Assembly: GCA_934394985.1 (NCBI GenBank)
Contig: CAKRRF010000001.1
Location: forward strand, 62,001 to 126,000
Source of the DNA: an uncultured Marvinbryantia sp.
GTDB taxonomy: Bacteria > Bacillota > Clostridia > Lachnospirales > Lachnospiraceae
Reading direction: 5' to 3'
DNA length: 64,000 nucleotides
Part shown: positions 45,573-58,153 of the stretch, in pieces
Position numbering within the stretch: the first letter of the stretch is position 1
How the letters are laid out: each line of letters starts with the position of its first letter
The notes under the pieces: model-generated
The model's input: only the letters and a program-made list of their open reading frames with translations
Database searches by the model: none
What the model was told of the DNA's origin: nothing
Made by a program: the position numbers and the translations under genes

Positions 45573-45601
45573 AGTATACAAAACTCCACAGAATTTCACA
45601 A
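45573..45601 (-). promoter_or_regulatory. sigma-A promoter of the PurF-like/ATPase/two-component operon
   Basis: Minus-strand TTGTGA (45601-45596) and TATACT (45578-45573), 17-base spacer, about 53 bases before the PurF-like ATG, which has an AAGGAGG site. Confidence 0.65.
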
Positions 45602-45627
45602 GAGAAAATAAGGGTTCTTTTTGCACA

Positions 45628-45658
45628 AAAAAGAGCACCCATCGGATGCCCTTTTTTA
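45628..45658 (-). terminator. Terminator after tRNA-Gly
   Basis: Minus-strand GGGCATCC pairs with GGGTGCTC (two G-T wobbles) around a three-base loop, flanked by A-run and followed by T6. Confidence 0.75.
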
Positions 45659-45667
45659 CAAAACAAA

Positions 45668-45740
45668 AGCGCGAGACGGGACTCGAACCCGCGGCCTCGA
45701 CCTTGGCAAGGTCGCGCTCCACCAACTGAGCCACTCGCGC
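45668..45740 (-). tRNA. tRNA-Gly(GCC)
   Basis: A full cloverleaf reads on the minus strand: acceptor GCGCGAG/CTCGCGC, D stem GCTC/GAGC, anticodon stem CGACC/GGTCG with loop TTGCCAA (anticodon GCC), and T arm with TTCGAGT. The discriminator is U73, the known glycine identity base. The 3' CCA is not encoded. Confidence 0.93.
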
Positions 45741-45743
45741 ATT

Positions 45744-45801
45744 TTCTTGTCACTTCCTCAGTGACAAGAGTTATTATATATGATACTTTATCATTTGTCA
45801 A
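45744..45801 (-). promoter_or_regulatory. Perfect consensus promoter and leader hairpin of tRNA-Gly
   Basis: Minus-strand TTGACA (45801-45796) and TATAAT (45778-45773) with a 17-base spacer. Between the expected start of transcription and the tRNA lies the hairpin CTTGTCACT/AGTGACAAG (loop GAGGA) without a T-run, so it is a 5' leader structure, not a terminator. Confidence 0.8.
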
Positions 45802-45865
45802 CCACTATTTTATAAATTTTTCGAATTAAATTAATTATTATAAAATCTTTGACTTTTGCAACTGT

Positions 45866-48830
<2,965 letters not shown>

Positions 48831-48852
48831 TTAATTATGACGTTTGCACGCT

Positions 48853-48881
48853 ATTCTACCAAAAATAAAAGTTTCTGTCAA
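48853..48881 (-). promoter_or_regulatory. sigma-A promoter of guaB
   Basis: Minus-strand TTGACA (48881-48876) and TAGAAT (48858-48853), 17-base spacer. No purine riboswitch fits in the 50-base leader. Confidence 0.78.
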
Positions 48882-48913
48882 TCGTTTCTGGCGTCTCTTC
48901 CAGATTTTCCTTT

Positions 48914-49417
48914 TTACTGTAGATGCACTTCTCTCGGAGCCATGCGTTTCATATCTTTTAAGATCACTTCACTCGGCTCAAAAATCACCATTTCCATCCC
49001 CTGTTCTTTTTTCAGAATCATGGTATATGTCTTTGCATCCTTCCTTCCGGAAGAAAAATCACTCTTTTTGATATCAGTTCTGCTTTTGTAATGATCCAGT
49101 TCATGAGACTGAGTCGGTGCCAGAAGCTCCAGCGATGCCGTATCACCAGAAAATACTCTTTTTCTTTTCTGTTTCGACATGATCTTATCAATATCAATTT
49201 CACCATTTACATACAGATATTCATATTCCAGATCCAGTGTGGGCATAACAAAAAAATCTGCCACCGCAAATACTGCGATCAAGATCAACGATACCCATCC
49301 AAGCACCATCAGCGATAAAACCGCCACTGCTGTTCCGATAATCAAAAGCACCTTAATCAGCGAATCTTTCGCCGTCTTCTCTTTTTTTACAATCTCTTCT
49401 GTGTATAAGTCGCTCAT
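48914..49417 (-). CDS. Conserved membrane-anchored protein of unknown function (DUF6106-like)
   Basis: A 167-residue protein with two adjacent hydrophobic segments (about 22-40 and 42-58) after a charged N-terminus, then a soluble domain with strands around LEYEYLYVNGEIDIDKI and a Lys/Arg/Ser-rich loop (MSKQKRKRVFSGD), ending MKRMAPREVHLQ. I recall this layout from Lachnospiraceae proteins called DUF6106; the function is unknown. It lies between groEL and guaB with a palindrome just upstream. Confidence 0.65.
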   Translation of the reverse strand: MSDLYTEEIVKKEKTAKDSLIKVLLIIGTAVAVLSLMVLGWVSLILIAVFAVADFFVMPTLDLEYEYLYVNGEIDIDKIMSKQKRKRVFSGDTASLELLAPTQSHELDHYKSRTDIKKSDFSSGRKDAKTYTMILKKEQGMEMVIFEPSEVILKDMKRMAPREVHLQ

Positions 49418-49443
49418 CCATCCTCTCCCGTCCTTTTATATTT

Positions 49444-49474
49444 GCAGATATGATATCTGCTGTTTTTTATTATA
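49444..49474 (-). promoter_or_regulatory. TATAAT followed by a 17-base palindrome before the DUF6106-like gene
   Basis: On the minus strand TATAAT (49474-49469) is followed nine bases later by GCAGATATCATATCTGC (49460-49444), a perfect palindrome around a single central base, at or just after the expected transcription start. It could be a repressor operator or a 5' stabilising hairpin. No good -35 is seen. Confidence 0.5.
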
Positions 49475-49521
49475 ACATATTTCCAGCTTCTTCACCAGTA
49501 AAGTTCACAGCTTATACGAAA

Positions 49522-49551
49522 AGAAGAGTCCTGACCATGCAGGGCTCTTCT
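49522..49551 (-). terminator. Terminator after groEL
   Basis: Twelve-base imperfect arms (AGAAGAGTCCTG / CAGGGCTCTTCT) with a six-base loop, 16 bases after the groEL stop, followed by TTTCG. Confidence 0.7.
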
Positions 49552-49566
49552 GAATATCTTATATTT

Positions 49567-51210
<1,644 letters not shown>

Positions 51211-51213
51211 TTA

Positions 51214-51498
51214 TTATTCAACGATTGCGAGAATTTCACTCTGTTTTACAATGATATATTCTTCGCCATCCAATTTTACTTCATTTCCTGAATATTTAGA
51301 ATAGATTACCTTATCTCCTGCCTTTACCTGCATGGTTACTTCTTTTCCATCAACCATTCCGCCAGGTCCTACAGCAACAACTTCTGCTTCCTGAGGTTTT
51401 TCCTGTGATTTTGCAGAAAGGATAATACCTGATTTTGTTGTTTCTTCTGCTTCAAACTGTTTTAAAACGACTCTGTCGCCAAGTGGTACTAACTTCAT
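51214..51498 (-). CDS. groES: Co-chaperonin GroES
   Basis: The 94-residue lid of GroEL. MKLVPLGDRVVLKQFEAEET and the mobile loop EETTKSGIILSAKS are typical, as is VGPGG. The start at 51498 follows AAGGAGG; a longer in-frame ATG upstream has no site. It is the first gene of the groESL operon under HrcA control. Confidence 0.97.
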   Translation of the reverse strand: MKLVPLGDRVVLKQFEAEETTKSGIILSAKSQEKPQEAEVVAVGPGGMVDGKEVTMQVKAGDKVIYSKYSGNEVKLDGEEYIIVKQSEILAIVE

Positions 51499-51538
51499 AA
51501 TGATTAAGCCTCCTTCGTTCAACTCTTCGAACTTCTTA

Positions 51539-51565
51539 TTAGCACTCTCTCCTATTGAGTGCTAA
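51539..51565. promoter_or_regulatory. CIRCE operator of groESL
   Basis: TTAGCACTC, nine bases, GAGTGCTAA: a perfect inverted repeat, the binding site of the heat-shock repressor HrcA, located between the promoter and groES. Confidence 0.97.
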
Positions 51566-51576
51566 CTACGGTTTTT

Positions 51577-51605
51577 ATATTAGTAAATATATGCAAATTA
51601 TGCAA
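51577..51605 (-). promoter_or_regulatory. sigma-A promoter of groESL
   Basis: Minus-strand TTGCAT (51605-51600) and TAATAT (51582-51577), 17-base spacer, followed directly by the CIRCE element. Confidence 0.75.
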
Positions 51606-51696
51606 CTTTATGCTTTTCAATTATTTAACATATATCTCATTATTTCTTTTGTTATCTCATTTTTTCTCTTAATATCTCACTTTTCTCTTTTTTGCA

Positions 51697-51726
51697 GAAA
51701 AAAGAGCCCCATATCTAATGGAACTC
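51697..51726 (-). terminator. Terminator overlapping the codY stop codon
   Basis: Minus-strand GAGTTCCAT pairs with ATGGGGCTC (two wobbles) around TAGAT, and this loop contains the codY TAG stop; T6 follows. Confidence 0.78.
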
Positions 51727-52500
51727 TCTCTGTCTTCTGATTTCATTCAGTTCTTCAAATACCATCTGATTTACCACTTTAATATATGTGCCTTTCATGC
51801 CGGAAGATCTGGATTCAATGACTCCGGCACTCTCAAACTTACGCAGCGCATTTACAATTACCGACCTGGTAATTCCTACCCGGTCTGCGATCTTACTTGC
51901 AACCAGTATGCCTTCATTCCCGTTCAGTTCATCAAATATATGCAATATTGCCTCAAGCTCGGAATAAGACAACGTATTAATTGCTGATTTCACAATCTGA
52001 ACCTTTCGATGTTCTTCCGCACTTTCTTCATTTACAGAACGCATCATTTCCAGTCCCACTACAGTCGTACCGTATTCGCTTAAAATAATATCATCGATTG
52101 TATATGGTTCTTTCATCCGGTACATGAATACTGTACCCAGGCGTTCTCCGGCAATATCAATCGGATTAATAATTGCCTGATATTGTTTTACACCATCCGG
52201 TTCAAATCCCAGCGTTTCCAGATTTACGTTCTCTTTCGTGGAAAGCACTCCAAGAAGACGTTCGTTTAACATTGGATCAATGAAGGTACCCACTTTATTT
52301 TCTACCAGTTCCCGAATTTCTCCAATCTCACTGCTGATGCTGACTCCCAGTACTTTTCCTTTTTTACTGAGTACCAGTATGTTAGAATCCATAATATCTG
52401 TCAACACTTTGCAGATATCATTAAATACCACTTTGCTGGAATTGTTATTATGCAGCAGTTTATTAATCTTTCGCGTCTTGTCCAGTAATTGAACACTCAT
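51715..52500 (-). CDS. codY: GTP- and branched-chain-amino-acid-sensing regulator CodY
   Basis: Global nutrient-status repressor. The 261-residue protein has the N-terminal GAF sensor (1-155: MSVQLLDKTRKINKLL, then FNDICKVLTDIMDSNILVLS) and a C-terminal winged helix (205-258) with ASKIADRVGITRSVIVNAL and RSSGMKGTYIKV. A GAGGAGG site precedes the ATG. A near-perfect CodY box lies upstream, so it probably controls its own gene. The gene order yifB-dprA-topA-codY fits Firmicutes. Confidence 0.97.
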   Translation of the reverse strand: MSVQLLDKTRKINKLLHNNNSSKVVFNDICKVLTDIMDSNILVLSKKGKVLGVSISSEIGEIRELVENKVGTFIDPMLNERLLGVLSTKENVNLETLGFEPDGVKQYQAIINPIDIAGERLGTVFMYRMKEPYTIDDIILSEYGTTVVGLEMMRSVNEESAEEHRKVQIVKSAINTLSYSELEAILHIFDELNGNEGILVASKIADRVGITRSVIVNALRKFESAGVIESRSSGMKGTYIKVVNQMVFEELNEIRRQREFH

Positions 52501-52561
52501 ATAAATCCTCCTCTTTCATTTTCCGGCTTTAAAACGATTGAATTTTTCCAAACTTATTTTT

Positions 52562-52608
52562 ATATTACCATATATTATACAGAAGTACAAAGTAATTTTC
52601 TGATAATT
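52562..52608 (-). promoter_or_regulatory. codY promoter with adjoining CodY box
   Basis: Minus-strand TTGTAC (52590-52585) and TAATAT (52567-52562), 17-base spacer. Directly upstream, 52594-52608 reads AATTATCAGAAAATT on the minus strand, one mismatch from the CodY consensus AATTTTCWGAAAATT. Confidence 0.75.
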
Positions 52609-52632
52609 TTCCTATTTTTTTTATTTATCAGA

Positions 52633-52676
52633 AAAAAAGAGAAATCACAGGTACTTTCTGTCATTTCTCTTTTTTC
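52633..52676 (-). terminator. Terminator after topA
   Basis: Imperfect stem of about 16 pairs (AAAGAGAAATCACAG / CTGTCATTTCTCTTT) with a 7-base loop and a long T-run on the minus-strand side. Confidence 0.8.
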
Positions 52677-52695
52677 TTCTCAGTTATCTGAGTGT

Positions 52696-54774
52696 TTATG
52701 ATTCATTCTTTTTTTCTATTGCTTCTACATATCCACACTGTTCATCTGCGCATACCAGCTTATTGCCTTTTTCCAGCATATAGCCTCCACAGTTCGGACA
52801 TTTCTTTGCAGATGGCTTCTGCCAGGACATAAAATCACATTCCGGATTATCTTCACATCCATAATATTTTCTGCCCTTTTTGGTCTTACGGATTACTACG
52901 TCTTTTCCGCATTTCGGACATGCAATTCCTATTTTTTCCAGATAAGGCTTGGTATTGCGGCATTCTGGAAAACCAGGACAGGCCAGAAACTTTCCGTGAG
53001 GACCATACTTTACAACCATATTACGCCCACACTGCTCGCAGACCACATCTGTCACTTCATCCTCAATCTTTACCTCTTCCAGTTCTTTTTCCGCATTCTT
53101 TACCGCTTCGTCCAGATCTGGGTAGAAATTGCTGACTACTGTTTTCCAGTTCACCTTTCCTTCTTCTACCATATCCAGTAAAGATTCCATATTTGCAGTA
53201 AAATTCACATCTACAATACTTGGGAATGCTTCTTTCATGATCGTATTTACCACTTCACCAAGCTCTGTCATGTACAGATTTTTACTTTCTTTGGTTACAT
53301 ACCTTCTGTTCAGCAGCGTTGTGATCGTCGGTGCATAAGTACTTGGTCTTCCGATTCCCAGTTCTTCCAGTGTTTTAACCAGTGACGCTTCTGTATAATG
53401 AGCAGGCGGCTGGGTGAAATGCTGCTTTTCTTCTATTTCATTCAGAGATAAACGGGTATCTTCTGTGATTTTACCAAGCAGCGTATTAGCCTTACCATCT
53501 TCTTCACCGTCTGTATATACCGACATGAAACCTTCAAACAATACTCTGGATGTTGCTGCTGTAAAGATATACTTTCCTGATGCAATCTTTACAGAGGTTG
53601 TCTCATATTTCGCATTCTCCATTCTGCTGGCGGTAAAACGCTTCCAGATCAGCTGATATAGGCGGAACTGATCTCTGGAAAGAGATTCTTTTACAAATAC
53701 CGGTGTTCTGGTAATATCACTTGGACGAATCGCTTCATGTGCATCCTGAATCTTCTGACCGGATGCTTTTTTCTGTGGACCTTCAGCCACATATTCCTCT
53801 CCGTATTCCTGACGAATATATGCTCTGGCAGCCACATCTGCTTCCTCTGCAATTCTGGTGGAATCTGTTCTCAGATATGTGATAAGACCAACCGTGCCAT
53901 TTCCCTTAATATCAATTCCCTCATATAACTGCTGTGCAATACGCATGGTTTTCTGCGTGGAAAAATTCAGTACCTTTGCTGCTTCCTGCTGAAGGGTACT
54001 GGTCGTAAACGGAAGTGGTGCCTTTCTGCTTCGTTCCCCGGTTTTAATTTCTTTCACCCTGAAAGTCTCTTTTTCTACTTCTCCACGGATTTTCTCCATT
54101 TCTTCTCTGGAATGGATTGTGATCTTCTCATCCTCTGTTCCATAGAATCTGGTTTCCAGTACCTTTCTCTCTCCGGCAACCTTCAGGTGAGCATCCAGAC
54201 TCCAGTACTCATCTGGTATGAATGCATTAATTTCATCTTCTCTGTCACCAATCAGCCTCAATACCACTGACTGCACACGACCGGCACTCAGTCCTCTTTT
54301 TACTTTTTGCCAGAGCAGCGGGCTGATCTTATAACCAACCATACGATCCAGCATACGTCTGGCCTGCTGTGCATCAACCAGATCCATGTCTATCGCTCTC
54401 GGACTTTTCAGCGATGCTTTTACCGCATTCTTGGTAATCTCATTAAAGGTAATCCGATATGCCTTTTTGTCATCCAGCTTCAGTGCATGAGACAAATGCC
54501 AGCTGATTGCCTCTCCCTCACGGTCCGGGTCAGTTGCAAGGTAAACTTTGTCTGCCTTCTTTACTTCTTTCCGAAGACCGGCAAGCAGTTCTCCCTTCCC
54601 TCTGATTGTAATATATTTGGGCTCAAAATCATGTTCTACATCTATTCCGAACTGACTCTTCGGAAAGTCTCTTACGTGTCCGTTGGATGCAGCAACTGTA
54701 TAGTTGGATCCCAGAAACTTTTTTATTGTTTTTACTTTTGTCGGAGATTCTACAATCACCAGATATTTTGCCAT
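52696..54774 (-). CDS. topA: DNA topoisomerase I
   Basis: Relaxes negative supercoils by cutting one strand. The 692-residue type IA enzyme has the TOPRIM domain (LVIVESPTKVKTIKKFLG; ATDPDREGEAI), SAGRVQSVVLRL, and the active-site tyrosine in GLITYLRTDSTR. Three C-terminal zinc ribbons follow (CEQCGRNMVVKYGPHGKFLAC, with its second pair after; CPKCGKDVVIRKTK; CPNCGGYMLEK). It lies between dprA and codY. Confidence 0.97.
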   Translation of the reverse strand: MAKYLVIVESPTKVKTIKKFLGSNYTVAASNGHVRDFPKSQFGIDVEHDFEPKYITIRGKGELLAGLRKEVKKADKVYLATDPDREGEAISWHLSHALKLDDKKAYRITFNEITKNAVKASLKSPRAIDMDLVDAQQARRMLDRMVGYKISPLLWQKVKRGLSAGRVQSVVLRLIGDREDEINAFIPDEYWSLDAHLKVAGERKVLETRFYGTEDEKITIHSREEMEKIRGEVEKETFRVKEIKTGERSRKAPLPFTTSTLQQEAAKVLNFSTQKTMRIAQQLYEGIDIKGNGTVGLITYLRTDSTRIAEEADVAARAYIRQEYGEEYVAEGPQKKASGQKIQDAHEAIRPSDITRTPVFVKESLSRDQFRLYQLIWKRFTASRMENAKYETTSVKIASGKYIFTAATSRVLFEGFMSVYTDGEEDGKANTLLGKITEDTRLSLNEIEEKQHFTQPPAHYTEASLVKTLEELGIGRPSTYAPTITTLLNRRYVTKESKNLYMTELGEVVNTIMKEAFPSIVDVNFTANMESLLDMVEEGKVNWKTVVSNFYPDLDEAVKNAEKELEEVKIEDEVTDVVCEQCGRNMVVKYGPHGKFLACPGFPECRNTKPYLEKIGIACPKCGKDVVIRKTKKGRKYYGCEDNPECDFMSWQKPSAKKCPNCGGYMLEKGNKLVCADEQCGYVEAIEKKNES

Positions 54775-54806
54775 CTAAAAATCCTCCGTGGAAATCCACT
54801 GCGTTT

Positions 54807-55880
54807 CTATTTTTTCAAAACGTAATAATTCTTCGTTATTTCTTCAACCATTCCCCTTGTCTGCAAATCTGTCAGAATGCGCATCACTGCCTCGGCCGGA
54901 AGATCTGTATTTTTGATCACCTCTGTCAGACTCTTTGGTCGAAAATCTAAACAAATATACACCATATTTTCCGAACTTGCAAGCTTAATGTTGTTTTTTT
55001 TCTTTTTTTTCATATTTTCTGCCTGAATTCCAAGATGTACTTTTAATTCTTCTATTGATGTTACTATCCCGGCACCCTGAGCAATCAGCTGATTACAGCC
55101 TTCACTTAAGGGATCCTCCATTCGTCCCGGAACGGCCAGTACATCCTTTCCCTGGTCCAGTGCCAGATCTGCAGTTATCAGAGAACCGCTCTTTTTCTTT
55201 GCTTCTATCACAATCACACATTCGCTTAACCCACTGATAATCCTGTTTCGCATAGGAAAATGCAGCGGTTTAGGCATAGTACCAGGCGGGTATTCTGTAA
55301 TCACACCACCTTTTTTTGCCAGGTCCCTGCACAGGTCTCTGTGATCTGCCGGATAACAGATATCTGCACCGCAGCCTGTTACCGCATAGCTTTTCCCGCC
55401 TGTCTTCAGAGCCGCAGCCTGTGCAATTCCGTCAATTCCATAAGCCATGCCACTGACCACTGAGATTCCATATTCTGCCATCATTTCTGCAATTTCCACA
55501 GCAATATTTCTGCCATAATTTGTACACATCCTGGCTCCCACCACCGCTGCGCAACGTTCTCCTTTTGCCGGCAGACTGCCTATATAAAACAATCCAAAAG
55601 GAAAATCTTCTATGGTCTTCAGTTTGTCCGGATACTTCTCTTCCATACAGCTGATAAACTTTATTCCTTTTTCTGCCAGCTTATGACGGATTTCTTTTGC
55701 AGAATTCTTTTTCCAGTCTTCCAAAACTGTCTTTTGTTTTTCATTCAGAAATGGCAACATTGCCGTCTGTTTTTTCTCACTTCCGTGAATCCTTTCCGGG
55801 GATTCAAAATATTGCAGAAGCCTGGCAAAATCTTTCCGATAAAATCCGGGCATACTGCACATCCATAACCATTCGTCCAT
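54807..55880 (-). CDS. dprA: DNA-processing protein DprA
   Basis: Protects incoming single-stranded DNA and loads RecA in natural transformation. The 357-residue protein has the Rossmann-like core with VVGARMCTNYGRNIAVEIAE, SGMAYGIDGIAQAAAL and PMRNRIISGLSECVIVIEA, and a C-terminal winged-helix (about 295-357). Many non-competent bacteria keep it, so it does not prove competence. It sits between yifB and topA. Confidence 0.96.
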   Translation of the reverse strand: MDEWLWMCSMPGFYRKDFARLLQYFESPERIHGSEKKQTAMLPFLNEKQKTVLEDWKKNSAKEIRHKLAEKGIKFISCMEEKYPDKLKTIEDFPFGLFYIGSLPAKGERCAAVVGARMCTNYGRNIAVEIAEMMAEYGISVVSGMAYGIDGIAQAAALKTGGKSYAVTGCGADICYPADHRDLCRDLAKKGGVITEYPPGTMPKPLHFPMRNRIISGLSECVIVIEAKKKSGSLITADLALDQGKDVLAVPGRMEDPLSEGCNQLIAQGAGIVTSIEELKVHLGIQAENMKKKKKNNIKLASSENMVYICLDFRPKSLTEVIKNTDLPAEAVMRILTDLQTRGMVEEITKNYYVLKK

Positions 55881-55889
55881 ATCTTTCTC

Positions 55890-57407
55890 CTATCGATACA
55901 TCTGTGTATTAGTTCGATAACAAAGTGCTTCCTGCAAATGTTCTGTCTGTATCAGCTGTGCTCCGTCCAGATCTGCAATTGTTCTGGCCACTTTCAGAAT
56001 TTTTGCATATCCCCGCGCACTTAAACCCATTTGGTCAAATGCCCTTTTCATCAGCTCCTTTTCTTTGCACCCCAACACACAGTATTCCTCCAGTTCCTGA
56101 TTTCCCATTCTGGCATTAAATAAAAATGGTCTGCCGTGAAATCGTTCTCTCTGAATATTTCTGACCTGTTCCACTTTTGTCCTCATTTTAGCACTGGTCA
56201 GTCCCCGTTCTTTCTGATTCCACTGGCTGTAAGGCAGAGCCGATACTCCTATCGTCATATCAATACGATCCAATAACGGCATACTGATTTTTTCCTGATA
56301 TTTTCTTATTGCAGTATAACTGCAGTGACATCTGGATAAATCAGGATAAAATCCGCACGGACATGGATTCATAGCTCCCACCAGCATAAATCGTGCCGGG
56401 AAATCATAATGATAACCACACCTGTTAATCCTCATACTGCCATTTTCCAATGGCTGCCGCAGCACTTCCAGTGTTTCTCTGTGAAACTCCGGCAATTCAT
56501 CCAGGAACAACACACCGCCGTGTGCCAGACTGATTTCTCCAGGTTCCGGGATTCTGCCACCTCCGCATAATGCCCGGGCAGTAATCGTATGATGCGGTGC
56601 TCGAAAGGGACGTTTTGTCATCAATGATCCATACTGCGGCAATTGACCGGCTACGCTGTATATGGCTGATACTTCTATAGCTTCTTCCTCTGTCATCGAG
56701 GGAAGAATACCCGGAATTCGCTTTGCAATCATAGATTTTCCGGAACCCGGCGGACCGGTCAGCAACAGATTATGAAATCCAGCTGCTGCAACTAATGCCG
56801 CACGCTTTGCCGCGTCCTGTCCATACACTTCACCAAAGTCCGGTATTTCTTCTGTTTTTTCATGGTTCATTTGAATTTCTTCTGTCTGAGGCAGTTCACC
56901 ATTCTGCAGATAAGTCAGTACCTGTTCCAACGTACTGACACCAATAATTTTCATATCTTTTATTGCTCTGGCTTCTTTCTCATTTTTCAACGGTACAATG
57001 CATTGCATGCACTGTATGCTTTTTGCCTTGGCCGCCATCGGCAAAATGCCTGGAACACCGTTTATTTTTCCATTTAAACTGAGTTCTCCGATAATTAACG
57101 TATGTTCCAGAGCTTCTTTTCGGACAATTCCATAGGATGCCGCAATTGCTATAGCTATTGGCAGATCAAAGCCTGTACCGGATTTATGAAGATCTGCCGG
57201 TGATAAATTTACCGTGATTCTTTTGGGCTGCAGCTGTATACCGGAATTTTTCAGAGCAGTACGTACCCGTTCCTGAGCTTCTTTTACCTGAGTAGAAAGA
57301 TATCCTACCATGGAAAAAGAAGGAAGACCTTCTGTACTGTCTGCTTCCACCTGTACGATTTGTCCCTGAACCCCATACACAGCTGCGGATAATACTCTGC
57401 TGAACAA
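55890..57407 (-). CDS. YifB/ComM-family AAA ATPase (Mg-chelatase-like)
   Basis: A 505-residue protein with an N-terminal Lon-like S5 domain (1-165), an AAA ATPase core with GPPGSGKSMIAKRIPGIL (about 216-233), FLDELPEFHRETLEVLRQP, and the Mg-chelatase C-terminal domain (from 405). ComM of Vibrio is a branch-migration helicase in transformation. The start is TTG at 57407, seven bases after AGGAGG; no ATG competes. It is followed by dprA with nine bases between them, a shared DNA-processing unit. Confidence 0.93.
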   Translation of the reverse strand: MFSRVLSAAVYGVQGQIVQVEADSTEGLPSFSMVGYLSTQVKEAQERVRTALKNSGIQLQPKRITVNLSPADLHKSGTGFDLPIAIAIAASYGIVRKEALEHTLIIGELSLNGKINGVPGILPMAAKAKSIQCMQCIVPLKNEKEARAIKDMKIIGVSTLEQVLTYLQNGELPQTEEIQMNHEKTEEIPDFGEVYGQDAAKRAALVAAAGFHNLLLTGPPGSGKSMIAKRIPGILPSMTEEEAIEVSAIYSVAGQLPQYGSLMTKRPFRAPHHTITARALCGGGRIPEPGEISLAHGGVLFLDELPEFHRETLEVLRQPLENGSMRINRCGYHYDFPARFMLVGAMNPCPCGFYPDLSRCHCSYTAIRKYQEKISMPLLDRIDMTIGVSALPYSQWNQKERGLTSAKMRTKVEQVRNIQRERFHGRPFLFNARMGNQELEEYCVLGCKEKELMKRAFDQMGLSARGYAKILKVARTIADLDGAQLIQTEHLQEALCYRTNTQMYR

Positions 57408-57577
57408 TCTGTATCCTCCTGTAATCTTATTCTGTTGTCAGTCAGTAACTGTTCAGACCACTCTGTGAAGTAACTGAACAGATACATCAGATTTTTCATT
57501 CTTTTCGTGAAATCCTTCAGGAGAACCCTGAAGAGGGAAGCGCCTGATCAGCGCAGAATTAGTTTATCACTTTTGCA

Positions 57578-58153
57578 TTATAAATGCAACACATGATTGT
57601 TATTTTCCTCGGTGCCACATACAGATATCCAAAAATCCTCTATAAAAAAAGAATTTATATAAACGGGACGAATTTCTCCGCTTTCTGCTATCTGTTTTTT
57701 TCCTTGTCGGTCTGATTGTTTCAGGATATCTGAAAAATCCAGATTTTGCAGTTCCATCCGTATCCCCATCCCCTCGTACTTTACCCAGGCTTCTTTTATT
57801 GTCCAGAGCCGAATCCAGGCCTGATCACGATCCGACTGCCCCTGAAGCCAGTTCCATTCTGCTTTACTGCAAAATCTTTCCGCTGTTTTTTCATGATATT
57901 TTCTTATCTGCTCCAGATCTATTCCTGCAGCCTGCTTTGATAGAATACAGGCTACAGTCCTTTTACTGTGACTGTAATTAAAATGCAGCTCTGGATATTT
58001 CGGAAAATATGGCTTACCAGAAGGAGTAACTGCTATTTCAGGCAGATATTGCATTCCATATTCCAGCTTAAGGGCATCCAGAAGAAGCTTTCTAGCAAAT
58101 GCCGTCTGTTCCGCTTTCTTTAATCCTTCTTTCATCTCGCGCCAGTATATCAT
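57578..58153 (-). CDS. Sfp-type 4'-phosphopantetheinyl transferase
   Basis: Attaches the phosphopantetheine arm of CoA to carrier proteins. In 191 residues it has the motifs LHFNYSHSKRTVACIL, AAGIDLEQIR (magnesium site) and RLWTIKEAWVKYEGMG. It resembles the Sfp/AcpT group rather than AcpS. No polyketide or peptide synthase lies nearby, so its carrier may be the fatty-acid ACP or a distant one. The ATG overlaps the sigK stop (ATGA), so the two are co-translated, an odd pairing with a sporulation sigma factor. Confidence 0.87.
   Translation of the reverse strand: MIYWREMKEGLKKAEQTAFARKLLLDALKLEYGMQYLPEIAVTPSGKPYFPKYPELHFNYSHSKRTVACILSKQAAGIDLEQIRKYHEKTAERFCSKAEWNWLQGQSDRDQAWIRLWTIKEAWVKYEGMGIRMELQNLDFSDILKQSDRQGKKQIAESGEIRPVYINSFFIEDFWISVCGTEENNNHVLHL

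Noticed and set aside
45744..45768. Hairpin CTTGTCACT/AGTGACAAG as a terminator of the methyltransferase gene
   Set aside because: It has no T-run and lies downstream of a perfect promoter that serves the tRNA, so it is part of the tRNA leader.
57305..57499. Minus-strand 64-codon frame upstream of and overlapping yifB
   Set aside because: The ribosome site is weak, most of the frame lies inside yifB in another frame, and no protein pattern is recognisable. The 170-base gap here (57408-57577) shows only small stems (CTTCAGG/CCTGAAG; CTGTTCAG/CTGAACAG).
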